The translations under genes and the position numbers were made by a program. The notes below the pieces were generated by a model, which saw only the letters and a list, made by a program, of their open reading frames with translations, was not told where the DNA came from and did no database searches. DNA of 64,000 bases. It comes from Salinibacter grassmerensis (GTDB lineage Bacteria > Bacteroidota > Rhodothermia > Rhodothermales > Salinibacteraceae). Shown here one piece after another: positions 38,221 through 47,399 of the stretch (position 1 is its first letter; every line of letters starts with the position of its first letter). The stretch spans positions 62,001-126,000 of the forward strand of contig NZ_CAMTTF010000006.1 of the NCBI RefSeq assembly GCF_947077765.1, given 5' to 3'.

Positions 38221-40686
38221 ATGCCGGTGACCATGCCAGAGCTTCCTCGCCTTTTCTCAGAACTGCGTCGAAGGAATGTTTTCAAGGCCGGTGGGGCCTA
38301 TCTGGCCAGCGGGTGGGTGCTGATCCAGCTCGCTGACACGGTACTGCCGGTTCTGGGGGCACCGCCGTGGGTCCTCCCTGTGTTTTTGTTTCTCCTGGCG
38401 GTGGGCCTGCCGTTCATGCTGGCGTTCTCGTGGGCCTTCGAGCTGACACCCGAGGGGCTGAAGCGCACCGAGGAGGTCGATCCCATGCAGTCGCAGAGCC
38501 AAGCGACAGGGAAGAAGATTCAATACCTAATTGCCGCGTTACTGGGGGTCGTCCTCATCGGAGTGGCCGCCGACCGGTTTTTTGGGAGTGCATCGGTGTC
38601 TTCAACCGCCGAGACGTCGGTGCTGCCTGGAGCCGTCAGCCTGCCTGAGGGTGTGCAGGTCATCGCGGTGATGCCCTTCACCGTAAGTGGCCCTGACACG
38701 GAGGTCTGGCACAAGGGCATGGTGAGTATGCTGACGACAAACCTTGACGGCATGAGCGGCCTGTATGCCATCGATAGCCGCACCGTATTGGCACGCTGGC
38801 GGGAGCATGCCCCCGATGGCGCCGCCGCAGACCTTGCCACCACGCTGGTCGCCGCCCGTGCCACGCAGGCTGCGTTAGCCGTTGTGGGCGACGTGGTGTC
38901 TGTTGGGAACACGATGCGTATTTCGGCCTCGGTGCACGATACGCAAACAGGCCAGTCGCTGCGGCGGTTGCGGGCTGAAGGGGACGCCGATTCGTTCATG
39001 GCGCTCATCGATCAGGTCACCGTGCAAGCCGTCGAAGCTGCGCGCGGCAGTGAACGGGATGGACAGGCCCTGCCCGCCCCTGACGTGTCGGCGTTGACGA
39101 CAGAGTCGCTCCAGGCGCTGCGTGCCTACCTTCGGGGCGAGGAACGGCTCCGGCAGTCGCGTTTCGAGAAGGCCATTCCTGAGTTTGAGCGTGCCGTTGA
39201 TCTCGATTCCACCTTTGCGATGGCCCACTTGCGTCTCGCGAAAACCTACCCGTTGGTTCCATCGTCTGCCCTCTTCGACGATTTACAAGAGGCTCAGGTG
39301 CAGGCCCGACTGCATCTGCGCGCGGCCGGCCGCTACGGCAGTCGCCTTCCGGCCCGGGAACGGGCCCTCCTCCAGAGCGCGGTCGCTGCCGGAGAAGGGG
39401 CCCACGTCCGTTCAGCTAGGATTATGAAAGATGCCGTCGAGGCCTCCCCATCTGATCCGGAGCTATGGTACGAGTACAGCAACGCCATCTACAACCCGGT
39501 GGTTGCCCAGGCGGTAGACGCAGGGACCGACGGGCATTTCACAGCTGCTTTTCGCGATGGGCTTCGCCGGGTGCTTGCGCTCGACTCTACCATGACGCCA
39601 GCCTATTTCGCCCTTACCCAGGCGGCCATTGCCCATGGCGACACGATCGAGGCCCGTCAGCACCTGCGCGCATACCGGCATTATGTCGACCGGGAGAGTA
39701 GTAGAGACGACCCAAGCGCGGAGCTCGTGTCCCTGGAGGGGGCGCTGCAGATGGCCTATGGCGACTCGACCCAGCAGGCCGAGGTCCTCCGTCAGTTTGA
39801 GTCTGGATCCTATCCTGCAGGAGGACGATTCCTCGGAGGCGCGCTGATGCGTGATCCTACGGCGGCAGCGCTCCAAGCGCAGGCGCGGATAGGCGACGTG
39901 TTTGCCGAGCGGAACGGGCTCCTTACCTTTCGCACCATCGCGTGGCTCCGGGCCGGACACTACGATAAACTGCGCAGCTTCGTGCAGGACACGTCGCAGG
40001 TCTCTGCCTCGGCGCGGCTCTCCCGCCTGGAGGCCGCCACTCGGCTAGTCAGTCGTGAGGCGATGCCCGCCGCCGATGTCCCACTGGGCCTGGCTGACCC
40101 CTTATGCAGGACGGAAGCCCCACCTTTGTATCGCCTGATGGGCTGCTACCGCCAGGCGCGCCTGACCATGATGCAGGCACCGGACTCGTCCGCTCAGCAC
40201 TCGGCTTCGGTCCAGAACGCGCGGCGTGTGCTACAGGAAGCCATCCCGGAGCTCGAGCAGTCCGGTAACGCCGACCTCTCCAACGGGGCCCGCGGTTACC
40301 TGGCGTCCCTGGACGGACTGGCGGCGCTTCGCGCCGGGCAGCCCAGCGCCCACTCCGTGCTGGATAGCGCTCACGTGCATCTCGGCCCCTTGGTCGTGAT
40401 CTTCGGTGGTGAATGGGAGGCCGCAGAGCACCAACTGAAGGCGTACATCGACGAGGGTGAGCCGCAGTCCGCACTGTCCCTTGCCCACATCATTGCAACC
40501 ACCGACCCGTACGGCCACCACCTCGCGGGCCGGGCGCACGAGGCCGCTGGCGACATGGAAGCTGCCCGCGCCGACTACGAGCGGTTTGTGGGCGCTTGGC
40601 GCGACGCCGACCCGAACATCCCTGCCCTGCAGTACGCGCAGGCCGTGCTCAACGGCGAGGCTTCCATTGAGGCGCCACCGCTGTAA
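38221..40686 (+). CDS. Membrane-anchored TolB-like/TPR protein
   Basis: 821 aa from the ATG at 38221 (ATGs at 38143 and 38233 are alternatives). It opens with FSELRRRNVFKAGGAYLASG, one helix, then three more hydrophobic segments, and FELTPEGLKRTEEV, a block common in the anchors of proteobacterial TPR/adenylate-cyclase-like proteins. Residues about 150-310 form a FlgO/TolB-like alpha/beta unit (VIAVMPFTVSG ... LAVVGDVVSVGNTMRIS). The remainder is TPR-like helices (FEKAIPEFERAVDLDSTFAM). No cyclase domain is present. A scaffold role at the inner membrane is likely. Confidence 0.75.
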   Translation: MPVTMPELPRLFSELRRRNVFKAGGAYLASGWVLIQLADTVLPVLGAPPWVLPVFLFLLAVGLPFMLAFSWAFELTPEGLKRTEEVDPMQSQSQATGKKIQYLIAALLGVVLIGVAADRFFGSASVSSTAETSVLPGAVSLPEGVQVIAVMPFTVSGPDTEVWHKGMVSMLTTNLDGMSGLYAIDSRTVLARWREHAPDGAAADLATTLVAARATQAALAVVGDVVSVGNTMRISASVHDTQTGQSLRRLRAEGDADSFMALIDQVTVQAVEAARGSERDGQALPAPDVSALTTESLQALRAYLRGEERLRQSRFEKAIPEFERAVDLDSTFAMAHLRLAKTYPLVPSSALFDDLQEAQVQARLHLRAAGRYGSRLPARERALLQSAVAAGEGAHVRSARIMKDAVEASPSDPELWYEYSNAIYNPVVAQAVDAGTDGHFTAAFRDGLRRVLALDSTMTPAYFALTQAAIAHGDTIEARQHLRAYRHYVDRESSRDDPSAELVSLEGALQMAYGDSTQQAEVLRQFESGSYPAGGRFLGGALMRDPTAAALQAQARIGDVFAERNGLLTFRTIAWLRAGHYDKLRSFVQDTSQVSASARLSRLEAATRLVSREAMPAADVPLGLADPLCRTEAPPLYRLMGCYRQARLTMMQAPDSSAQHSASVQNARRVLQEAIPELEQSGNADLSNGARGYLASLDGLAALRAGQPSAHSVLDSAHVHLGPLVVIFGGEWEAAEHQLKAYIDEGEPQSALSLAHIIATTDPYGHHLAGRAHEAAGDMEAARADYERFVGAWRDADPNIPALQYAQAVLNGEASIEAPPL

Positions 40687-41049
40687 AGCCCCGCCACGGG
40701 CGGAGCGAAGTATGCCTGAAAAGGTGGGCGTGGAGATAGCTGTTTAGACCGGGCGCAGAAGCCGGGATCCCCCAGGCGGTAGACCAGCATTCAACCCCAA
40801 TTCTGCCTGCGCAATTCCGGCGATTGGCGGTGGGGATGTCCAAGGTCGCGCAGGCGCTGAAAAAGAGACTTTCCGTAACAATCGGGCCCCAAGGGTCTTG
40901 GCACTGACCGGTTTTGATCGCCTTTCCGAGCAGCTTCTCGTCCGATGCTCCCCAAATCTTCTCGGAGCCGTCGACCTGATCCGGAGCCGCTAAGGGCTAG
41001 AAGATTGGCCTGAGCACGAGATTTCACCTGGCCTCTGGTAAACTCCCGA
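40687..41049. other. Gap with no supported gene
   Basis: No ORF with recognisable content and no repeat; it borders the toxin relic on its right. Confidence 0.4.
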
Positions 41050-41451
41050 TCATTGAAATGAACGTCTCGGGGGCGTAGGGAGCCAAGGGGCACTTGCAAA
41101 ATCCTTCTCGTTCTGCGTGACGACGATCGCAGCCCCGACCTCCCTGCCCACTGCGGCAAGGTAGACGTCTTCAAAGTCCATCTCTCGGGAGGCGCTCAGT
41201 GCCTTCCGCAGGGCCTACCGGTTCATGAGGGCAAGGTCGGAGATCGACTCGACGGTCTCAAGCAGAGGTCTCGGATCCACGTCGTGGTGAGCCGTCGCCA
41301 CATACCAGCACGTTGCCAGGGAGATGGGGGCGATTAGCCCTGAGATCCAACCTCGCTCCGCCTCGGCCATGAGCCGGAGAGCGAGTCCGTGACTCATTCG
41401 GTCCGGGACGGCCGCGTCGATAACGACGTTAGTGTCGAAGAAAGCGCGCAT
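41050..41451 (-). pseudogene. PIN-domain toxin (VapC-like) broken by an in-frame stop
   Basis: The start MRAFFDTNVVIDA carries the first catalytic Asp. After LALMNR the frame hits TAG at 41215-41217, then continues in the same frame as ALRKALSASREMDFEDVYLA, then AAIVVTQNEKDF, the normal second half of a PIN domain, to a TGA at 41050. Joined, the product would be about 133 aa, the family length. It lies downstream of the antitoxin relic at 41532-41840. Confidence 0.75.
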
Positions 41452-41531
41452 GGGCGAGAGACAAGAGCAAAACAACGAGCGGACTTGTCAGGCCCGAGAG
41501 GGCGCGCTTGAGAGAAGGGGAACAGTTACCT

Positions 41532-41840
41532 TCACCTCTCGGAAGCATCGTCGATCCAGCGCTGGGTGTCTTCGTCCATGTCTACCGCAGGAGATGGCGT
41601 GTGAAGGTCCTTTCCAGTTCACAGGTCCGAGGAGAAAGCGTTTCTTCTGGGACATGCCGCCCACCTGAGGTATCCGACAAATACAAGATCCTCAGGTGAG
41701 TGACCGTCTTCATGGTCGTGGAGGAGGAGGCGGAAGTCGTCTTCGACGAGCCGCGAGACAGACATCCCCTGCTCCTTGGCAGGCCGCTTGACCTACTCTT
41801 TCAGGTCCTCACTGAGACGCAGGGTGAGCTTCGATTTCAT
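41532..41840 (-). pseudogene. Antitoxin relic (DUF6364/RHH-like) with two in-frame stops
   Basis: From the ATG at 41840 the frame reads MKSKLTLRLSEDLKE, then TAG (41793-41795), then VKRPAKEQGMSVSRLVEDDF, the pattern of DUF6364 antitoxins (K-L-T-L-x-L-x-E-x-L ... SVSRLVEDYF). A second stop (TGA) follows later in the same frame, and the frame ends DEDTQRWIDDASER at 41532, a normal-looking tail. It precedes the PIN relic with the order and spacing of a VapBC operon. Confidence 0.7.
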
Positions 41841-42614
41841 AACCTCTGGGCTGCACATCAAATGTTCAGATCTGTGACGCACGCCGGTCAAAGGAGACCC
41901 AGTTCTTCTTCCAAACCGCCTCGGCGCAGGGGATTATTCGACAGAAGACGCTGCCTGGCGGAGGACGTTTCCGAGCGGAAGGCGGTTCTTCCTGCAGGAT
42001 CGCCTCAATTCTACCTCCGGCTGCGGCGGAACTCATCCGCAGTCCAAGCCCTGAATTTCTTTTGCTCGGGGGGCCGTTGTGACCGTCTGGAATGCTACTG
42101 TTCCGAAGAGGAGGGACGACACCGCTTACCGAGACCAAGCTCGTCATCTTTCGAGACTATAGCAGGCGCTTTTCAATCTAGAGTCGAGTACGTGGAAGGG
42201 CAGATCGATGCGCACGTAAGACACCCAAATAGTCAATCGAGCAAGAGAGTACGGGCACAGTCTCATTTCATCCGGACATGGACCGACAAGGCGAAGCTCT
42301 CGCCCAAGTCATTTTTGGCAAAGCGGCAGGCCTTAGGCTCAAGAAGTGCCAAACCCCTGGATTTTCGGAAAAGAGCTTTCCTCAAGGGAGCCCTCAGGGC
42401 AAAAGGCACGTGTCAAAGGATCCCTCGAGGGAAAAGGCAAACGGGAGGTGCCTGCAACTGGCTAAACACAACTGACTGGTAAACACAATCGCGACTCTGG
42501 ATCAGGCCCTTCGATCACATAAATGAGGATTCAGGGCAAGAAGGGCTGAATGCATGCATCGGCGGCACTTAAGCTTACGTTTTCGCGCTCTACAACAAAC
42601 CATTCTATTCGGCT
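41841..42614. other. Gap before recA
   Basis: 774 bp with no supported gene. It should contain the recA promoter; I cannot identify a LexA site for this lineage. Confidence 0.4.
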
Positions 42615-43661
42615 ATGGCAGACGGAAAGGATAGAGCACTTGAAATGGCAGTCGATGAGATCGAACGGGAGCATGGAGAGGGAGCCATCATGACCCTCGA
42701 CGAGGACCCCCAGGACATCGAAGCCATCTCAACCGGCTCGCTTGCGGTCGATGACGCCTTGGGCATTGGGGGCGTCCCGCGCGGCCGCATCATTGAGATC
42801 TTCGGGCCAGAATCTTCGGGCAAAACAACGCTTGCGTCCCACATCGTGGCGGAGGCCCAGAAAGCGGGCGGTGCTGCGGCGTTTATCGACGCAGAGCATG
42901 CATTTGACCCCAGCTACGCAGAAGACTTGGGGATCAACGTTGACGAACTACTGATCTCTCAGCCCAACACAGGAGAGGAGGCGCTCAGCATCGTTGACAC
43001 CCTTGTCCGAAGCGGGGCCCTGGACGTGCTTGTTGTTGATTCGGTGTCGGCACTAGTGCCGCAGGCCGAACTGGAGGGAGACATGGGGGACACCCATGTA
43101 GGGCTACAGGCTCGCCTGATGAGCCAGGCCCTTCGGAAGCTTGCGGGGAAGATCAACCAGACGAAGACATCGCTGATCTTTATCAACCAGATCCGGATGA
43201 AGATCGGGGTTCAGTTCGGAAATCCGGAGACAACCTCCGGTGGGCGAGCTCTGAAGTTTTATTCTTCGGTTCGAATGGACATCCGCCGGATTGGAGCAGT
43301 CAAGGATGGGAAGGACGTTGTCGGAAACAAGACCCGAGTCCGGGTAAAGAAAAACAAGGTGGCGCCCCCCTTTAAGGACGCCGAATTCGATCTGATCTAT
43401 GGGGAAGGGATTTCCAAGCTGGGTGAAATAGTGCAGATCGGCGTCGATGCGGGAATTCTGGAGAAGCGGGGGTCCTGGTACTCCTACAAAGGGGAGACCA
43501 TTGCGCAGGGCCGCTCCAACACAAAAGAGTGGCTTAGTGAGAACCCTGAGGAGCGAGAAGAGATCGAGCGGAAGGTCAAAGCCGAGCTCGGAATCATTGA
43601 GCTGGAGGAAGACCCTGAGGCCGACGAGGATGGCTCCGGTGAAGACAGCGACGAGGACTAA
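42615..43661 (+). CDS. recA: RecA recombinase
   Basis: 348 aa, the usual length. Walker [10 protein letters not shown] (about 66-74), Walker [13 protein letters not shown], and the L2/ATP-sensing segment [19 protein letters not shown] are intact. The C-terminus ([18 protein letters not shown]) is strongly acidic. Its role is homologous pairing, LexA cleavage and repair. It stands alone: no recX follows, and the flanks are gene relics and a recombinase, which is unusual for a core gene and may mark the edge of an island. Confidence 0.97.
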   Translation: MADGKDRALEMAVDEIEREHGEGAIMTLDEDPQDIEAISTGSLAVDDALGIGGVPRGRIIEIFGPESSGKTTLASHIVAEAQKAGGAAAFIDAEHAFDPSYAEDLGINVDELLISQPNTGEEALSIVDTLVRSGALDVLVVDSVSALVPQAELEGDMGDTHVGLQARLMSQALRKLAGKINQTKTSLIFINQIRMKIGVQFGNPETTSGGRALKFYSSVRMDIRRIGAVKDGKDVVGNKTRVRVKKNKVAPPFKDAEFDLIYGEGISKLGEIVQIGVDAGILEKRGSWYSYKGETIAQGRSNTKEWLSENPEEREEIERKVKAELGIIELEEDPEADEDGSGEDSDED

Positions 43662-44857
43662 CAGTGCCGGGCTTCTAATGAAGTCTGACTGGGTTGGAGA
43701 GCGCTCCTTGAATAACCCCACCATATATATACCTAATACTGAGAGCAATCCGTCCTCTAACCGGCCTGTTGTCTGGAGGAGAGCGGCCCCTCCAGAGTCT
43801 CTAAATGAGGAATCCTCAGATGGAGTCGCCCTGCTACCAGATCCACGGCTTAGCAGAGGACTGTAGAAAGGCTCCCCAGCCGGACGGACCGTCAAATAGT
43901 AGCTGTTCCTTTGCGGTAGACCGAGGCCGGGCTACCCGCACCAACGGGATGCAAGAGCGAGACCTCGAAGCGGACTGCACGGGCCTCTCGGCTCGAGGGG
44001 AAGTCGCTAGTCTACCGCTCTACTGCAGCTAAAACCGCCGATGGCCACACAATTTTACGAAGAGCCCGTTTTTGACAGTCTCGAACGCTTCTTTGACTTC
44101 TGTGGCGTTCTCTTTTCCGGAGAAGACCACAGTCACCAGCAGACCGCCAACATAGTTGCCCGCAATCCTGGGATATCCGTGGCTTTTTCTATGTCATACC
44201 CCGATACACTTGCCAAGGGCCGTAGCGATACACATGGACTGGAAAGAGCACTGCCCAATCAACGAAGAAAAACGGCCTGTCCAGCGTCAGGCCTGGCACG
44301 CCGGTTGGGAATACCGTATGCAGCACAGCGGCGCCGATGCTGCATACGTTGACTCGATTGTCCAGCGTGTGATGGAGGAGTACAGTCCAGAGGTTCTGTC
44401 TGTCTGGGTTCAAGGCTATTCGGCTGCGGGCAAACGCAAAAGCGGGAGACGACAGGGCTAGTTGGTGCAAAAGTCCACACGGAGGGCCACCTGCACGCTC
44501 ATGTATATGACGTGTGGATTAAACCCGTTGCAGAGCCGGTCACCGAGGTTTCGGCTTCGCCATGTCCGAGGGCGAATCTGGAGCACGGCGAATAATCAGA
44601 GTCTACCTGTTCGCTGAAGCACCCCATGACAACTTCACCGAGGGGACCTTCAACGCACGTCTGCGCCCTTTCATGAACCGGCACACCTCACTTCCGGGCA
44701 CTTCATTTCTCTGTGGTATCATGAGTACTGATGCCCACCTCCCTTAACATTGCAAAAGAGAAGGCCCACAGCGTTGCGGGCGTCTACGCATCGTAGCCAC
44801 CTCCATGCCGTGGTTGCCTCTAGCGCGTGAGTTCCAACGGTTCGCAGGCCAGAGTCT
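43662..44857. other. Long gap with no supported gene
   Basis: A CTGGAGG/CCTCCAG hairpin at about 43772-43795 may end recA transcription. A plus-strand frame within 44246-44461 (MDWKEHCPINEEKR ... YVDSIVQRVMEEYSPEVL) looks protein-like, but its upstream part is not; it may be the end of a decayed gene. Confidence 0.4.
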
Positions 44858-46063
44858 TCAGAGCCCAATATCTTCGGCCGGATTGTCCTGGAAGGTTCCC
44901 GCCTCTTCCACATACTGGTTGAATGTCTCCCACGAGGCGTGGCCGGAGTGCTCCTTGACGCGACGCTCGGGCTTGCCGGCGCGGATCGCCTGCGTGATAA
45001 AGCCCGCCCGAAGGGAGTGGGCGGAGTATGACTCTGGGTCCAGCCCCGCGCTCTCGGCGTGTCGTTTTAAGACAGTCGAGACGTACTGCGCGGTCATTGC
45101 GCTCTCCCCGATCGATTCGCCCCGATAGAAGCGGCGGAAAATATCCCCCTCAAAGTCGCCTTGGGCGTTCCGCTCTGCGGCTTGAAGCCACTGCCGGAGG
45201 GCGGTGACGGGGCAGGTCTTTTTGCTCGAGCCGTAGGGTAGGCCCTTGACAAGGCCCTCCGCTTCTTGATCGCTCTTCGACTTCCGAATGTGCACATTTA
45301 CGCCCTCGCCTTCGATGAACTGAATGTCTTCCACGCGGAGCGCTACCAGCTCGCTTCTCCGGAGCGCCCCGGTCCAGCCGACCAAAAGCAATGCTCGGTC
45401 GCGCAGGGCGGTCAGCGTGAGGCGCCCAGTGGGGCCGCCGTCGGAGCTGGAGTATCGCGGCAGGTGCTCAATAATAGACCTTAGGTCCTCCACCATAAGC
45501 GGCGGCGCGCCATCTTGCTGGCGGGTCTTCTCCCGGACGATGCCTTTCCAGATCTTGCGGAGCGGCCCCTCGGCCACCGAGGCCGGCGACTCGTGGCCTT
45601 CCTCTTTGTGAAGGGACGCGATGGCCGCAAGCCGGCGCTCCAGCGTCGCGAGGCTGAGCTCATCGGCCCGCGCCCCGAGGTAGAGGCCGATCGTCTTCGG
45701 GGTGGCCGGGAGCCACTCGCGCTCGTATTGTGTGCACCAGTGGCGAAAATCCTCCAGGTCCGCCGCGTAGGCCCGGATGGTGTTTTCCGCCTGGGCCTGT
45801 GCGGCAAAGTCCTCCAACCGGCCCAGGCTTTCTTGAAGCTCGCGCAGGCGCTCCGGGTCTTCCAGTGCCTTGGAGGCTTCGCCCGTGTCGGCGCTCCCAG
45901 AGCCCTTGTCCGGGCCATCAGGATCGGAGGCATTCTGCCTAACCTCAGAGAGTGGAGGGGAAGCCAGTTCGCCTGACCCGTCAGTCTGTGTCTCCTCCGA
46001 GCCATTTTCGCTGGAAGATCCGTTTCCGCCGGAAGGAGTGCTCTTTTCGTCTTTGCTGTTCAT
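44858..46063 (-). CDS. Tyrosine recombinase/integrase
   Basis: 401 aa. A Ser/Glu/Asp-rich disordered front of about 75 residues precedes a SAM-like core-binding domain (about 80-180; NTIRAYAADLEDFRHWC) and the catalytic domain. Catalytic residues: Arg in TGALRRSELVALR, Lys near IRKSKSDQ, His-x2-Arg in AHSLRAGF, the next His in GHASWETFNQ, and Tyr in NQYVEEAG. It performs site-specific strand exchange by family. No attachment site or partner is visible. Upstream and downstream are toxin-antitoxin relics, consistent with a mobile or formerly mobile segment. Confidence 0.92.
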   Translation of the reverse strand: MNSKDEKSTPSGGNGSSSENGSEETQTDGSGELASPPLSEVRQNASDPDGPDKGSGSADTGEASKALEDPERLRELQESLGRLEDFAAQAQAENTIRAYAADLEDFRHWCTQYEREWLPATPKTIGLYLGARADELSLATLERRLAAIASLHKEEGHESPASVAEGPLRKIWKGIVREKTRQQDGAPPLMVEDLRSIIEHLPRYSSSDGGPTGRLTLTALRDRALLLVGWTGALRRSELVALRVEDIQFIEGEGVNVHIRKSKSDQEAEGLVKGLPYGSSKKTCPVTALRQWLQAAERNAQGDFEGDIFRRFYRGESIGESAMTAQYVSTVLKRHAESAGLDPESYSAHSLRAGFITQAIRAGKPERRVKEHSGHASWETFNQYVEEAGTFQDNPAEDIGL

Positions 46064-46200
46064 TTCAGGAGGAACGCTTTGGAAAACGCGTGAGCGGCGA
46101 AGTCAGGAACGGAAAGGTTGACTCTTGGGCACTCTACTACTGTCGAGGGTTATGTCGTTACAACGCAATACAGAACGTCTTCGCTGCCAACGCCGGGCCT

Positions 46201-46422
46201 GCTACGAAGTCAACCGTGACCGTTCGGCTCGATGACGACCTCGACCGGGATCTCACTGAAGTGTCGGAGACTCTCGGGCAGAGCCGAAGTGCAATCGTCT
46301 GCAGCGCACCGCGCCAATAACTTTCAGTACTTCGGTTCGAAAAGCTCAAAGGTCAGGTTATGCCGTTTGCCGAAGCACGAGGGTGTCTCACTAACGAAGA
46401 TGGCTTTGAGAACGTGTCTTGA
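46201..46422 (+). pseudogene. RHH antitoxin relic with in-frame stop
   Basis: The frame reads KSTVTVRLDDDLDRDLTEVS, a ribbon-helix-helix antitoxin core, then TAA at 46318-46320, then in the same frame LSVLRFEKLKGQVMPFAEAR and LTNEDGFENVS to TGA at 46420-46422. No start codon survives near the front. It sits 63 bp before a PIN relic. Confidence 0.65.
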
Positions 46423-46485
46423 CGCTTCAGAGGAAACCCAATTCGGGAAAAGCCCTGAACAGGTCTTTGAAATCGTCTGAAGCCG

Positions 46486-46749
46486 ATGCGCGTATTTCTT
46501 GGCATGAACGTCTTGACGGGCAGCTTCGCGACTCGCGGGCTCAGCGCCGATGTCGTCCGGGCTCTCATGGCAAAACACGAGCTTTTGACTAACGAGGTGG
46601 TCCTGGAAGAAACTCGGCGGGTGCTGACCGAAAAGTTTAGGGGGCCTGAGGAGAAGACCGCCAAGATCGAGCGGCTTCTGCGGCGCCACCACGTGGAGCC
46701 CACGCCGAGTTCGGACTCGCCGGTCCAAAACCACCGATTCGTTTCGTAG
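46486..46749 (+). pseudogene. Truncated PIN-domain toxin (VapC-like)
   Basis: The 87-aa frame begins MRVFLGMNVLTGSFATRG; the family has F-L-D-T-N-V-L, so the first catalytic Asp is Gly. It matches PIN domains through VVLEETRRVLTEKF and RLLRRHHVEPTP, then loses similarity and stops, leaving out the C-terminal acidic residues. With the relic antitoxin upstream it was once a VapBC pair. Confidence 0.65.
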
Positions 46750-46750
46750 A

Positions 46751-46897
46751 CTAGGGTAGAGGTGCCCTGCCCACACTCCGGTGGTCCTTCCGAGCTTCCT
46801 CGATCATCTGGTCCAGCTTCCCGCTCCTGGCGTCCTCCTCTATCTGCTTGTCCCACTTATCTTTCCGGTGCCGAGCCTTGCGGAGAGCGTCGACACT
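46751..46897 (-). pseudogene. Possible tail of a small antitoxin-like protein
   Basis: The end of a minus frame, WDKQIEEDARSGKLDQMIEE then ARKDHRSVGRAPL, resembles the GKLDxLxEEAxxDxxxGR-x-x-L ending of short antitoxin-like proteins. The front of the frame is not protein-like. It converges with the PIN relic. Confidence 0.3.
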
Positions 46898-47373
46898 GGA
46901 ACGGGATCCGGAGCAGGTCTTGGAGGCAAGGGACTGGTACGGCTTCTCCGCGCCCCCACGCTCAAGCCGCATGCGCCCGGAATGGAGACACGCTACCAAG
47001 TAGTCTATGTCCGGCCAGGTGGGGCTCAGCATGTCTTCCATCGTTCCTAGAGGCCTCTGGAGGAAGCTGTTGAGAAGGGCCCTGTCAGCGGCGCCTGCAG
47101 CCACGGCCGCGGCAATTGCCATGACAGCGTTGAAGCGGCATAGCGTTGAAGCGGCGGCTGCTATACCTGCGTGTGCATATTTGTTTCGCGTGTGGAACGG
47201 CTAATCTTCTCTGGCCTCTCGGCCCAACAGGGTGATCTGGGCGATGACGGAGACGCTGAAGCGCGCAAATTCCTTCCTTGCGGCTTTCGGCTCCAAGCTC
47301 TTTGTATCTTTCTCTTGACAAACTGGAGATCGGTTTTGTCAGTTTGATAGCTGCATTGAGGATTAAAAAGTCA

Positions 47374-47399
47374 CTCGCCTCCCAACAGGCGGGCTTTTT
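47374..47399 (+). terminator. Hairpin with T-run in the leader of the first DUF3667 gene
   Basis: CTCGCCT (47374-47380), loop CCCAAC, AGGCGGG (47387-47393), then CTTTTT. An ATG (47402) follows at once. The same design recurs upstream of the second DUF3667 gene and of the HTH gene. It may end upstream transcripts or act as an attenuator. Confidence 0.6.

Noticed and set aside
41700-42482. Plus-strand frame of 260 codons before recA
   Set aside because: No domain, basic low-quality composition, and it crosses the antitoxin relic.
44041-44461. Overlapping plus-strand frames after recA
   Set aside because: Only a short internal part looks protein-like; no start, motif or homology is recognised.
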